A stretch of DNA of 64,000 bases from Dromiciops gliroides (GCF_019393635.1 NC_057861.1:54387532-54451531); one strand, 5' to 3'. Shown: positions 1-11,769, numbered from the stretch's first letter. Notes: generated by a model from the sequence alone, not told the origin. Made by a program: numbers and translations.

Positions 1-1090
1 TTCTTTGAAGCTTCACCTATAGCCATTTTGGTACTATCGTCCTCCTCTAAGTTTATGCCTTGATTTTCCCTATCACCATTAGTAACTTTCTATAGTCAAG
101 CTTTTTGTTTGTTTGTTTTTTGGGGGGGTTTTTGCTCATTTTTGTGCTTTTTTGGTGACTTGGTGTTGTCATGAGAAAGTTGGGCTCTGTTCTTGCACTG
201 TCTCAAGTTTCTGTCCTGAGGCTCTGGGTCTTACTGGTAACTTTCACTGGGCTGCAGGGCTTATCTGCTTGCTTTCTCTGTAAGGTAAGTTTCTCTTCTG
301 ACTAGTATTGGGGGGGGGGAGTATTAGTCCTCTCTTTTGACCTTCCCTGGATGTGGGCTGGCCTTCTCCAGGGGTGGTGCCCTGAGAGTCTTTCTGGTGG
401 CTGGCCTTGGAGGAAGGACCTTGTTGCTGGTCTGCCCTTGGGTGGTGCTCTGTTGCTGGGTTGCTCTATCAATAGGGCCTCTCTGTTATCCCTGGAGGAA
501 TAATTTTGTTGCAGATCTACCCAAAGGTTGGGGCCCTGCTGCTGGGTTGCTATGGTAACAGAGTCTCTCTACTAGCAGGCCCTGAAGGAGTAATTTTGTT
601 GCAGATCTGCCCAGGGTTGGGGCCCCCTGCTGCTGATTTACTATGGAAAAAGAGTCTCTCTGTTGGCAGGCCCCAAGGGTGGGATCTCACTATTGGCCAG
701 CCTCTAGTCAGCAGTGGGGGCAAGGCCTCCCTGGTGGTTTGCACTGGGGGTGGGGTGGGGTGCCTGTTGAGAGTCTGTGCCGTGTTGCCCCAGACTGCTC
801 ACCTGCCCAGGGAACTGGTGATTTGCAGGAGGGTAGGGCCTCACTGGTGCATTGCCCCAGGCTTAGAACCCTGCTTCAGGCCCCCTACTGTGAGCCTAGC
901 TGCTGCTGCTCCTGCTGCTCTTGGACCTCACTTCCCTCCCACCTGGGTAAGACAGGCCTTTCTTGCCAGGCTGGTGGGATGCTTCCCTGCTCCTGGAACG
1001 ATTCAGAGGTGGTTTTCTATTGGTTTGGAGGGGAAATTTGGGAGAGCTCCAGAGGGTTCCTTCCTCATTCTGCCATCTTGGCTCGGGAAG
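1..1090 (-). mobile_element. L1 LINE, 5' end (5' UTR and start of ORF1)
   Basis: Reading the minus strand, the element begins near 1090 with GAGCCAAGATGGC, the usual L1 5' start with a YY1-type site, runs through a GC-rich 5' UTR, and reaches an ORF1-like start at about 146 (MSKNPPKK...), followed by remains of ORF1. The rest lies outside the window. Confidence 0.7.
508..690 (-). repeat. Two ~92-bp tandem monomers in the L1 5' UTR
   Basis: The block beginning GTTGCAGATCTACCC at 508 recurs at about 600 with moderate divergence, and a third partial copy precedes it. Short promoter monomers are known in other L1 5' UTRs. Confidence 0.6.
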
Positions 1091-1424
1091 TCGAACTTAC
1101 AATGGCACCTTTTTGCTTTTTGGTTTGTTTTGCTACAACAAAAAGTGCCTCTGATAGTACATGCCCAGGAATGGGGTCACATGACATCAACTGGCGTGTG
1201 TGGTGGACTAACTTTTCTCTCATAATTCCAAATTGTTTTTCAGAATGGCTGGACGGATATTTGCCAGCATCCACCCTTTCCATCTTATTATCATCTTTGC
1301 CAATTGGATGAGTATGAAGCAAAAGCTCAGAGTGGTTTTAATTGCATTTCGTTTTTATTAGTGACTTGGAACATCTTTAATATGGTCACTGGCCATTCGC
1401 ATTTCTTCTTCTGGAAACTGGTTG

Positions 1425-1815
1425 GCTACTGGCATAGTGGATAGAGAACTGGACTCAGAGTCAAGAAGACCTGAATTCTAATTCTGCCTCAGATACTTAC
1501 TAGCTGATTGACCCTGAGCAAATTATTTAATCTCTCTTACCCTCAGTTTCCTCATCTGTATAATGAGTCTAATAATAGCACCTACCTCATAGGGTTGATA
1601 TGAGGAACAACTGAGACTATATGAGTTTGAATCCTTCCTCAGATGCTTACTAGCTGTGTGACCCTGGATGAGTCACTTATCTTCTGCTTGCCTTAGTTTC
1701 TTCATCTGTAAAATGGGGATAATAATAACACCTTCTTCTGAGGGTTGTGTTATGGGGATCAAATGACATAATATTTGGAAAGTATTTTGTAAGCCAGCAA
1801 GTACAATATAGCTAT
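1425..1815 (+). repeat. Two MIR/MAR-type CORE-SINE copies in tandem
   Basis: Both have the CORE segment (CTAGCTGTGTGACCCTGG-like) and the TTTCCTCATCTGTAAAATGG tail; the first covers about 1425-1620 and the second about 1625-1815. Confidence 0.75.
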
Positions 1816-1904
1816 ACTTATACTTAATAATTATAAAGTGATTAGCACAGTGACTAGCAAAAAGGAAGCTCTATATAAAGGTGGTGGTTTTCTTCATTCT
1901 TCTT

Positions 1905-2021
1905 ATTCCTCCTTCTTTCTCTTCCTCCTCCCTCTTCCTTGTCCTCCCTCATCCTCCCTCTTCCTCCTCCTCCACTACCATCTCCTCTTTCTCCTCTTCC
2001 TCTTCCCTCCTTCTTATTCTT
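1905..2021. repeat. Pyrimidine-rich (TCC/TTC)n tract
   Basis: A long interrupted CT-rich stretch next to the A-tail of a minus-strand SINE. Confidence 0.8.
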
Positions 2022-2180
2022 TTTTCTTTTTCCTTTTTTTTTTTTTTTGAGGCAATTGGGGTTAAGTGACTTGCCCAGGGTCACACAGCGAGTAAGTGTT
2101 AAGTGCCTGAGGCTGGATTTAAACTCAGATCCTCCTGAATCCAGGGCCAGTGCTCTATCCACTGTGCCACCTAGCTGCCC
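2022..2180 (-). mobile_element. WSINE1-type SINE
   Basis: Full-length, flanked by the target duplication CCTCCTTCTTATTCTT (2006 and 2181). Confidence 0.85.
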
Positions 2181-2399
2181 CCCTCCTTCTTATTCTTAAT
2201 TTAGGAAATACTCAGTGTGCTTTCTATTAACCTAGTCAAGCCCTTGAAGGAACTTTCTATCTCTGGCTGCAGCAGCTGTTTATGCAAGGTTTGGCATGTC
2301 CCCTCAGTGACAAAATAACTGCTGGGGACAGGGAAAGTTATGCAAATAGGTCTTGTGGAGGGTGGAAACAACACTATTTACTAGGCTTACTGGTGAAAT

Positions 2400-2565
2400 T
2401 GGGCAACTAGGTGGCACCATAGAACAGCACAGAGTGCTGGGCCTCAGGAAGATGAGTCTTCCTGAGTTCAAATCCAGCCTTAGACACTTACTAGCTGTGT
2501 GACCCTGGGCAAGTCACTTCATCCTGTTTGCCTCAGTTTTCTCATCTGTAAAAGATGCTGGAGAA
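2400..2565 (+). mobile_element. MAR1-type SINE, 5' part
   Basis: Has head, CORE segment and GTTTGCCTCAGTTTTCTCAT tail; it is interrupted by the next SINE, after which GATGCTGGAAGGGAAA resumes. Confidence 0.7.
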
Positions 2566-2715
2566 GGGGCAGCTAGATGGCGCAGTGGATAGAGCACTGG
2601 CCCTGGAGTCAGGAGTACCTGAGTTCAAATCCGGCCTCAGACACTTAATACTTAACTAGCTGTGTGACCCTGGGCAAGTCACTTAACCCCAATTGCCTCA
2701 CTAAAAAAAAAAAAA
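2566..2715 (+). mobile_element. WSINE1-type SINE (type description)
   Basis: Best read as the reference copy. The head carries a tRNA-like A box (TGGCGCAGTGGATAG) and B box (GAGTTCAAATCC); then come the CORE-SINE segment (CTAGCTGTGTGACCCTGG), CAAGTCACTTAACCCCAATT, and an A-tail. This layout and the A-tail fit an L1-mobilised marsupial CORE-SINE. Target duplication AAAGATGCTGGA. The family name is from memory; the subfamily is not assigned. Confidence 0.9.
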
Positions 2716-3419
2716 AGATGCTGGAAGGGAAATTTCTTGCCTTCTCAATGAGGGGAAAAGGGGAAGGAGGGAGAGAATTTGGAATTCAAAATTTGAAAAT
2801 GTTAAAATCATTTTTACATGTAATTGGGCAAAATGAAAATATTAAAACAAACAAACAAAAAGAAATTAAATACTTTCCACATGGTCTAATGAGTGTTGAT
2901 GCCAGGACTCAGATCCAGGCCTGCTGACTCCCAGACAGGGGCTCTTTTATGCTGACCAGTAAAGCAATCACGCTATAGGCAGATAAACTACCTTGATTTA
3001 GCAAAGTAGCCAGAAGGACTTTGCATTTACATTGCCTGTCATTCTCTTTGTTATCCCTGACATTTGTATAGCACATTAATGTTTCTATACATCATCTTAT
3101 CCAAACTTCACAACAGTGCTATGTAGATGGGTGCTATAGGCATCATTATCCCCATCTTATGGATGAGGAAACTGAGGTTTGGTGACTCATCTAGGATCAC
3201 AAAGCTAGCAGATGTCAACAACAGATTCAAACCCAGGTTGTCCTGACTGCAAGACCAGCATTCTCTTCTTTAGGTCTCACTGGGTCTCTGCTGGGGTTTT
3301 CACACTTCGACTTCCGAATTCCCATCTGACCCAGGGCACCAATGGAAGTTTGACTTTCCCTCTAATTTCTTTGTTGGAATCTTTCATGTGGCCACATTTT
3401 CTATGTGCCAGCAGATCAT

Positions 3420-3590
3420 AGGGTCATAGTTGGAAGGACTTCTGGGATCATCTGGCCCTTTCTCCTCAATCTAGAGATGAGAAAACCTAGGTCTGTAGAA
3501 ATTAAGTGATTCTCCTAAGGTCACATAGGTGATAAACCCAGGACTTCTAATTCCAGATCCATTGTCCCATCCACTGCATCTCTGTTAGAG
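3420..3590 (-). repeat. MIR-like SINE remnant
   Basis: Reads as a reversed MIR-type sequence (GAGATGAGAAAACCTAGGTC, GGTCACATAGGTG). Confidence 0.6.
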
Positions 3591-3631
3591 GTAGACTTTG
3601 CAACATTATATGACATTTTAAAAACATCTCA

Positions 3632-3773
3632 GGGGCAGCTGGGTGGCACAGTGGACAAAGCACTGGCCTTGGATTCAGGAGGACCTGAGTTCAAATTCGA
3701 CCTCAGACACTTGACACTTAACTAGCTGTGTGACCCTGGGCAAGTCACTTAACCTCCATTGCCCCGCCCCCCC
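3632..3773 (+). mobile_element. WSINE1-type SINE
   Basis: Full-length with a C-rich rather than A-rich end. Confidence 0.85.
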
Positions 3774-4349
3774 AAGTTATTAAAAATATTTCAAACAATT
3801 TGCATTGCTATAGCACTTTAAAGAATTTGCAAAAGGTAGACAATGCAAGTATTACTCTACCCATTAGGGAAACAGGTTCAGCAAGAACAAGTGACACTGT
3901 GAGTCACTGGCAAAGCAAGGTCTTGAACTCAAAATCAAATATGCTACAATGTGCAGAAGTAGCCCATCGCATGGAATGTTGCATAAACTTAGATTGTTAA
4001 TTAGACCGGTTACTGCAGAGAACTCAGAGCTAAAGGAGTTGAAGGAAGAAAGATGCTAACTTAGTGGTTCTAGCTCTACACTGGGATGAGCTGTGTGCAA
4101 AGGCACAGAACTCCCCATCGCTGGAGGGATGCAAGTCAGGAGTGCACACCATTCACTGGTAAGTTATTTAAGGATGCCCAGAATTTGTCATCCACTCAAA
4201 ATATGGAAAATGTGAACAACTGCTTTCTTAAGATATCAAGCAGACATTTTAGTGCTTTTATGGGATCACATAAATTCAAAGCTAATTCCAGCCCCCTTGT
4301 TTTATAGATGGAGAGACTGAGACCTAGAGAGGTAAAATGATATTGTGGA

Positions 4350-4493
4350 GGGGCTGCTAGGTGGTGCAGTGGATAGAGCACTGGCCCTGGAGTCAGGAAG
4401 ACCTGAGTTCAAATTCAGCCTCAGACACTTAACACTTACTAGCTGTGTGACCCTGGGCAAGTCACTTAACCCCAATTGCCTCACATACACACA
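4350..4493 (+). mobile_element. WSINE1-type SINE
   Basis: Flanked by AAAATGATATTGTGGA and AAAATGATACTGTGGA, a diverged target duplication. Confidence 0.88.
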
Positions 4494-4896
4494 AAAAAAT
4501 GATACTGTGGAAAGAGCACAGGACATCAGGACCAGTTGTGATGCAATCCAGAAAGGACTGCATTCTGAGTCCGGAGAACTGGGTTTGTGTTCTAACTCCA
4601 GTGCTGTTAGGAGGGCAAGGCACCTAGGGCTTTGCCTCAGGGTGGGAAATTTACAGGGTTCTGACACCAATTTCCTCAATATTCTTCCTCTGTTCCCTGT
4701 GTGGTTCACCATACCTCCCCCCACCCCAACAGTGATGGCATCTGTAACCTCAGCAGGCAAGATTGCCCTCTCTTTGCTCAGGGTAGCCACACCACTTCCC
4801 TTCTTCCTTTCCTTTTTCCAACAGAGATCAGTTTAAACTTCAACACAGGAGAAAGCAAAAAGCATCTGGAGGCTTCTGCCCTAGTACAGGTGGCTG

Positions 4897-4900
<4 letters not shown>

Positions 4901-4971
<71 letters not shown>

Positions 4972-4972
4972 C
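4901..4972. repeat. (CT)n then (CA)n microsatellite
   Basis: About 24 CT units running directly into about 12 CA units. Confidence 0.95.
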
Positions 4973-5105
4973 TGTGACCCCATTAACTCACCCAACTTGT
5001 CCATGGCACAAAAATTGCTTACTCATACCTTTGCCCATCTCTTTCATTTGCTGGTTGTGTGGTCTTAAGCAAGTCATCTCCTCATCTTTAAAATAGGGTT
5101 GGGGG

Positions 5106-5244
5106 GGGGCAGCTAGGTGGTGCAGTGGATAGAGCACCGGCCTTAGATTCAGGAGGGCCTGAGTTCAAATCTGGCCTCAGACACTTGACACTAGCTGTGT
5201 GACCCTGGGCAAGTCACTTAACCCCAATTGCCTCACTTAAAAAA
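5106..5244 (+). mobile_element. WSINE1-type SINE (first of a pair)
   Basis: Flanked by AAAATAGGGTTG on both sides; a second SINE follows at once. Confidence 0.88.
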
Positions 5245-5256
5245 AAAATAGGGTTG

Positions 5257-5394
5257 AGGGGCAGCTAGGTGGCGCAGTGGATAGAGCACTGGCCCTGGAG
5301 TCAGGAGGACCTGAGTTCAAATCCGGCCTCAGACACTTAACATTTACTAGCTGTGTGACCTTGGGCAAGTCACTTAACCCCAATTGCCTCACTT
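5257..5394 (+). mobile_element. WSINE1-type SINE (second of a pair)
   Basis: Shares the target duplication AAAATAGGGTTG with its neighbour; the third copy reads AAAATAGGCTTG. Confidence 0.88.
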
Positions 5395-6649
5395 AAAAAA
5401 AATAGGCTTGGAATAGGTGTTTGCTAAGAGTCCTTCAGATCTAAATGTTGTGACTTACCCAAGGGAACACAAGGTTTGAATGAATAACCCACCCAGGGTT
5501 CAAGCCCTCATTTTCTGAGTTCTACTACTCCAGAAGCCTCAGATTTCCTATGGCTACACCACTATCATGGGATTTCTGAGCTAGACTGAGTCGAGTGTAT
5601 GCAGGTGGGAGAGCCCAGGTCAAGAGAGATGGGGTTCTAAGTGTGGTTAGACATCCTGGGTGTTCAGACCCAGCTCCCCTATCAAAATACTTCAGGGAAG
5701 GGTTCCTGCGTGGGGTGGGACGTGTAGCTAAAATGACTTCAAAGGTCCCCCTCCTGCTCCTAGATTCTGTGATCTTGTCAGTTACCTCCCTGGCTTTTTT
5801 TCCCAATTCTCTATCTGTGAAATGGGAACAATATTTGCCCTGCTCTCCCTACCTCACAGGGAGGTTGTGAGTCAGCCTGTTTTTGAAAAGCACAGAGCCT
5901 TATGACATGCAAACTCTTGTTAACAGGGTTTGTTTGTTGTTCTGGTGAACAGGCCCCAAGTCCTAGGAGAGTCATCATCCTGGGACTGAGCCCGAGGTAG
6001 GAGAGTACAGCACTGGCGTAACGGAGACAGTTGGTGGGCCTGGGGAATTGGATACTTTGGGTACTTTCTTGTTTCAAGGACCTTGTGAAAACACTGGAAG
6101 TGAGTGAGGAGGAAGGGGCACTGTGGCTGCCTTCAAATGTTTGCAGAGCTGTCATGAGGAAGAAGGCTGAGGCTTGAAGTGCCTGACACCAGAAGGGATG
6201 GGACTAGGACCAATAGGAGGGAAGGTCCAGGGAGGCAAATGTGAGCTCATTGTAAAGGAAGAACTTTCTAGCAGGCTGCTTATAAGATAGTGAGCTTTCA
6301 GTCACTGGGGGTATCCAAGGGGAGACTGGATTGCCATATGTCAGGGAAGCTGTTAATGGGTGGGTGGGTGGGGTAAGAGAAGGGAAATCTCCTGCATTCA
6401 CTTTGTTCTTTCATCTAATTTTAGCTTTTTAATGAACAAAAATCTATTTTCTCTCCCTCTCACATTTCTCCCCAACCCCACCATGGTGTAGGAAAAACAA
6501 CAACTTGTAATAAATATGCATAGTCAAATCAATCAAATTCCTCTGTTGGCCAAGTGCAACAAAATATGAGTCTCATTCTGTACCCGAGTCTGCCGCCTGT
6601 CTGTCAGGAGGGAAGTAGTACCTGCATTCACTTTGAAGTTGATTGAAAT

Positions 6650-6819
6650 GGGGGGCAGCTAGGTGGCACAGTGGATAGAGCACTGGCCCTGGATTCAGGA
6701 GGACCTGAGTTCAAATCCAGCCTCAGACACTAGACAATAGCTGTGTGACCCTGGGCAAGTCACTTAACCCTCATTTCCCGAAGAAGAAGAAGAAGAAGAA
6801 GAAGAAGAAGAAGAAGAAG

Positions 6820-6846
<27 letters not shown>
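6650..6846 (+). mobile_element. WSINE1-type SINE with (AAG)n tail
   Basis: The tail has become about 23 AAG units (6780-6849). Target duplication AAGTTGATTGAAAT. Confidence 0.88.
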
Positions 6847-6850
<4 letters not shown>

Positions 6851-7535
6851 TGATTGAAATTATTTTTGTGGGCTCATCTGGCTCTGGATTTCCATGGAAA
6901 GGAAAAGGTTGGGATGGATATTTTCTGTCAATTTGTTTTATTCAGGAGCCAGCAAGCTGTTCTTTTAGATAAAGATGCAAAGGACTTTTAGAAACTCCAA
7001 AACAACTGGATCATAAGGAATCATGGAATGTTATATAAAGCCCTGATGCAGGTGGGAGCCTCTCCCACAAGGCCCCAGCTTTGGACTCTCATGGATTTGG
7101 TTCAGTCCTAGGGGAGGGAGCTTTGCTCTAAAGAGAGGAATCAGGCTATTTTCACTCTGTTTTTTTTTTTTTGTGTGTGTCAAGAAAAATATATTTTTTA
7201 AGAAAAATCTTTTAAAGTTTAGGATTAGCATATGTCTAGGGTCTCCCCAAAAGGGCCTAATAGCCCCTTCAAAAAGGGAATTCAATGTACCAAGTAAACT
7301 GAGTATAGGACAGCTATTTATTTCCTTTACCACTAAAGAAATGTGTCAACACAAAGGACTCATAAGCTTACAATGACAAAGACTCAAAACATTATGCGGT
7401 AATCTATAACTCATTTTATACTCTCCCAGAGATGGACACTTTTACAAAGGGTAAGGTTCCACACCCCACCTCAATTTATGTTATACATTCATTGACAAGA
7501 CATGATAAAATTATGAATGTAGTCTCATATAATTA

Positions 7536-7712
7536 AATAGCTGTTCGACCCTGGGAAAGTCATTTAACTGCTGTCTGCCTCAGTTTCCTCATCTATAAAA
7601 TGAAGTTAGTAATAGCACCTACCTCCCAGGGCTATTGTGAGAATCAAATGAAATAATATTTATAAAGCACTTTGAAAACTTTAAAGGCTATAATAAATAA
7701 TAGTTGTTACAA
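7536..7712 (+). repeat. MIR-like SINE
   Basis: CORE segment, TTTCCTCATCTATAAAATGA, then an AATAATATTTATAAAGCACT tail. Confidence 0.65.
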
Positions 7713-7879
7713 AAGGTATAAATAGGATGTTTTGCACATTTATGTAAATGTGATCCATTTATGAGACACAAATTTCCTTAATCGTGTCAAGAAATGACTA
7801 GATTGATTGAAATGACTAGGTGGCATGGTGGATAGAGTGCTAGACCTGGAGTCCAGAAGACCCGAGTTCCAATGGGGAG

Positions 7880-8650
7880 TGGAAGAATGTCACACAACAG
7901 AGGAAAGAAGGGGAAACCCTGAACATAGACTCTGCTAAAAACCAGATTTGTCCCTCATCCTGGAGAGGAAAGGGATGTGTATTCTGAGGTCATGGTGACC
8001 ATTATAGCCAGGGGACTCTGGAACTATGCTCTATGAGGATTTATTGAAGTATAAAAGGAGATTGACCAATAAACCTGGTCCTTAGGAGCTTGATTAGAAG
8101 GTATCGACATGCTGCTCTGATGCAATTTCCCACAATCCAGAGTCTGGGAGCCTGTTTCTGGAAGAGTCGTGATGATGCATATAATGGAGAGACTTTGGAA
8201 CACCTGTAGGCAGCCTGTGACTGCTTCTGGTCCGCTGACTGCCTGGTGAAGGGAAATCTCTTTGGTGGGAGGCAGTTTCGGAGCCAGGACTGGAGGTGTC
8301 TTTAAAAAGATATCAGTTGACCTTGGCCTCGTTAACTCTTTTTGTCTAATTTCTCTTTGGCTGGCTTCTTCCTGGTACACGATGTTCAGTGACAGACAAG
8401 ACCTCTAACAATATTCCCATGAAAATAGACCTGGGGCTTCATAAACTTGTGGGTTTTAAGAGGTCAGGAAAGTAAGTCATCCAAGAGTCCAGGAGGTGAG
8501 TCTACACTGGGATTTGCAGTCAGCCTAGCAGAGATACCCCAGGGAGTGAGGAGCAAAGTTTGCGTGGTCCAGCAGTACCTGAGTGGATGACTCATCCCTC
8601 AGTAATTGAACATTTAGACCTGAATTTCCTGAGGAGTGGGGGTTGGGGGT
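7880..8650. other. Unassigned sequence
   Basis: No gene seen. A TATAAAAGG near 8051 followed by CAATAAACC is LTR-like, but I find no matching ends. Confidence 0.25.
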
Positions 8651-8739
8651 GGTGGACGGAAGGAACATTTTATTAAGCATCTACTTTGGGCCAGGCACTG
8701 TGCTAAGTACAAATATTATCTCATTAGTGTGACTATTGC

Positions 8740-10020
8740 TCTGTTGAAACCGTACTAAATGATGCCATTCACTCCAGAGACCAAGGTGGTGTCAAGGAGA
8801 GTGTGTCCCTTGAGGTGTTTGGTGAAAATGTTTGGTTTTGTTCTTAGACTTTCTTTGAAGGAAATACCCTTTGTAAAAGCTAATTGATGTGAATTGGTGA
8901 AATGGAACTGGGGTCCTAGTCGGTAGGTGTCTAATAATGGAGGGAAATACACCCAGAAATGAGAACTCATGTCAAAGACATTAGAGACAACCCATCTTTA
9001 ACCCCTTAGGTGTACCCCTAGACTACTAAGGGGGAGATGCAGCTTGTCTTCCCCAGTAGAGTAAAGCCAAAGAGTACCCTCATCTGGGATAAAATTAGTC
9101 CCTTTGATTTTGGGGGGGATCCTGGAGAGATCCTCCACCTGGGACTTGTTTTTTGAGACCACAGTTTTTAGGATCCTAGAGAAATTGGCAAATCTTTTTC
9201 TCTCTTTGTTTTAGGCTATAATTGATGGGTTGTTTTTGTTTTGTTTTTTGCCTATGCTTCCCTTATGTCAGATCTGGAAAAATTTTTTGAGAGTTTCTTT
9301 TGCAGACCTTTGTCTGTGTTGATTCATTGAATGTTGAAATGCCATCACTGGCTATATGACTACATCATGTGTAGATACTGATATTGACATTAATATGAGA
9401 AGTATGTCTTTGCATCATTTAAATCTGGGTGCCCAGTTGAGAAATGTCTTTTTTTTTCTTTTTGCATTTAAACAAGACCTGAATTATTTGCCTTATTGTG
9501 AGATCCTTATTCATACAAATCCATTTGGTAAAGTTTGCTTGCATGCCTAGAAAAGTCCAAATAATCAATCCTTAATGCTTAATTTCTTTTCTTGGGAGTC
9601 TTTTCCTCGGGGCTTATTTACTACCTTAGCCTACTTGTCCTGTTACTGAGTGAGTTTGGAATTCCAGTTGGAATGCCCTTGCACTGGTAGGGAGCCATTG
9701 GGGGAAATTTGGGGTGCCCTTTGGAATAAGGATCCAGAAGAAATCTATTTGGACCTCTAAGGTTCTAAGTTTCAGTACAGGGACTCTTAGAGAAATTCTG
9801 GTGTACCCTGTATAGAAAGGGACACTTGGAAATTTTTGTCTAGACCCCAGCTGAATGGCCTTAAGTATGGAGAGAATGGTGGAAGACTTTTCAACCAGAA
9901 CAGTTGGTTTCTTACCAGAGGGAGAGACTTTCAGTTGATCTCAGATCACTAATCCCTGAGAAGAGAGTCCCACATATTCTGGGATTTTGATTGGGACACA
10001 ACTTGCCATATCTTTGAAAC
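8740..10020. other. Unassigned sequence, possibly a decayed LTR-type element
   Basis: No gene seen. A stretch of about 60 bases near 8865-8915 (CTTTGTAAAAGCTAATTGAT) recurs around 10200-10530, which could be the remains of two terminal repeats of an old element. Family, borders and age cannot be fixed from the sequence. Confidence 0.2.
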
Positions 10021-10030
10021 AAATATCCCT

Positions 10031-10187
10031 GGGGCAGCTAGGTGGCACAGTGGATAAAGTACCAGCCCTGGATTCAGAAGGACCTGAGTTCAAATCCAGC
10101 CTCAAACTTGACACTTACTAGCTGTGTGACCCTGGGCAAGTCACTTAACCCTCATTGCCCCACAAAAAAAAAAAGAAGAAGAAGAAG
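10031..10187 (+). mobile_element. WSINE1-type SINE
   Basis: Tail of A plus GAA units; flanks AAATATCCCCT-like on both sides. Confidence 0.85.
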
Positions 10188-10223
10188 AAGAAAGAAATAT
10201 CCCCTTTGTAAAAGCTAATTAGT

Positions 10224-10369
10224 GGGGCAGCTAGATGGCGAAGTGGATAGAGCACCGGCCCTGGAGTCAGGAGTACCTGAATTAAAATCTGACCTCAGAC
10301 AACACTTACTAGCTATGTGACCCTGGGCAAGTCACTTAACCCCAATTGCCTCACTAAAAAAAAAAAAAA
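10224..10369 (+). mobile_element. WSINE1-type SINE
   Basis: Target duplication AAAAGCTAATTAG, shared with the MAR1 fragment that follows. Confidence 0.87.
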
Positions 10370-10380
10370 AAAGCTAATTA

Positions 10381-10487
10381 GAAAAGGAAATGGCAAACCA
10401 CTCCATCATCTTTGCCAAGAAAACTCCAAATGGAATCATGAAGAATTGGACATGACTGAAAACTGAAAAATGACTGAAACAACAAAA
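10381..10487 (+). mobile_element. MAR1-type SINE, 3' part only
   Basis: RTE-like tail (GGCAAACCACTCCA ... GGACATGACTGAAA), truncated at 5'. The flank AAAAGCTAATT reappears after it. Confidence 0.75.
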
Positions 10488-10639
10488 GCTAATTGATGTT
10501 AATTAGTTAGTGGAACTAGGCTATTAACCATTGGTATCTGACAGGTTAAAATTTTTTTTTTCTGAGGGGGAATAATACAACTAGCGATGATTCAAGGTGA
10601 GAATATTAAAGAAAAAAACCCCAACCCTTCGGGAGTACC

Positions 10640-11240
10640 CCTAGAGCCCTGAGTGAATAATAGAGCAGGCTTTGTTCTAGGATAGTGAGCCCAGAGAAAT
10701 GCAGAAAGAACTGAAGATGTTTAGCACAGGAAAGAAAACTTGGGGGGTCAGGATGGGTATGATAGCTGTTTTCAAATATTGAAGAACAATCATGAGGAAA
10801 AGGGATCAGGTGGTGGTATACACTTGTAATCCCTGCTGCTGGAGAGGCTGAGGTGGATGGATTGCAGGAACTTGGGGGTTTTGAGCTATAATGCACTTAG
10901 CCCATCAGGTGTCCTCACTAATCCTGGCAACAATATGGGAAATCCTCAAGAGGGTTCATAGGCGCTAAAAAAAAAGGGAGGTAAAAGCTTCCAGAACTAT
11001 CTGGAGTGGGATTGAGCCTGAGAATGGTCACTAAACTCCCAGCTTTGGTTTCCCTGCAAAAAAGGAAGAAGGATCTGCTTGGCCCATCAGAAAGCAAGAC
11101 CGGGGAGCAATGGGTAGGAGTTTTCGAGGAGCCACATTTGGTTTTGATATTAGGAAAAAAATGTCCTAATAATTAGGACTTCCCCTGAATGGAATACATT
11201 GTCTTGAGAGATGGGTTCTCTCTCCTTGGAAGTCTTCAAA
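10640..11240 (+). mobile_element. CR1/L3-type LINE 3' remnant
   Basis: Segments GAAGATGTTTAGC, GATAGCTGTTTTCAAATATT and GGAGCAATGGGTAGGAG follow the common CR1/L3 3' end in order. A 7SL pseudogene interrupts it. Confidence 0.55.
10806..11058 (+). pseudogene. 7SL (SRP RNA) retropseudogene
   Basis: Aligns in order with 7SL RNA: TGTAATCCCTGCTGCT, GGAGAGGCTGAGG, then the S-domain pieces CATCAGGTGTCCTCACTAA and CAACAATATGGGAAATCCTC, and a 3' part GAGTGGGATTGAGCCTGAG. The S domain shows that it is not an Alu-like dimer. It is strongly diverged, with many small changes, so it is not a functional SRP RNA gene. Confidence 0.75.
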
Positions 11241-11246
11241 TAGAAT

Positions 11247-11409
11247 CTTTTTTTTAATAAACTTTTTTTTTTTTTGCAGGGCAATGGGGGTTAAGTGACT
11301 TGCCCAGGGTCACACAGCTAGTAAGTGTCAAGTGTCTGAGGCCAGATTTGAACTCAGGTCCTCCTGAATCCAGGGCTGGTGCTTTATCCACTGCACCACC
11401 TAGCTGCCC
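11247..11409 (-). mobile_element. WSINE1-type SINE
   Basis: Target duplication CTTCAAATAGAAT on both sides. Confidence 0.87.
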
Positions 11410-11645
11410 CTTCAAATAGAATTTTAAGAGTAAGGATTCTTTTTGTGTATAACAAAATGGCTTTCCAGCTCTCAAGTTCTGCTATTCTGCAACTGGTTAC
11501 TGATGTGAAAGTAATTTCCAAATGGATCAAACATGTATGGTCAGACTATTGACTTGTTAGAACAAAGATTAAAATCAAATTACACTAAAAAATGAAAAAG
11601 AAAGTATGATATAGTGAATAAAGAGTTGGATTTGAAGGCAGTGAT

Positions 11646-11755
11646 ATTGTTGTTGTTGAGTCATTCAGTTGTGTCCAACTCTTCATGACCCCACAGACCA
11701 GATCATGCCAATACTGTCTGTGGGGTTTTCTTGACAAAGATACCAAAGTCAGTAT
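11646..11755 (-). mobile_element. MAR1-type SINE, 3' part
   Basis: Reversed RTE-like tail (GTGTCCAACTCTTCATGACC, GGGGTTTTCTTGAC). Confidence 0.65.
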
Positions 11756-11769
11756 AACTGAGGTTTAAG

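Noticed and set aside
506-1311. Plus-strand open frames of more than 200 codons
   Set aside because: They lie antisense in the GC-rich 5' UTR of an L1; no conserved protein features.
2566-2640. tRNA gene suggested by A- and B-box motifs
   Set aside because: The motifs belong to the SINE head; no cloverleaf with a proper anticodon arm and acceptor stem can be drawn.
4302-4836. Open frames containing VSVKCLRLNLNSG or SSLRHLTLTSCVTLGKSLNP
   Set aside because: These peptides recur dozens of times in the window and are simply the two translations of the SINE.
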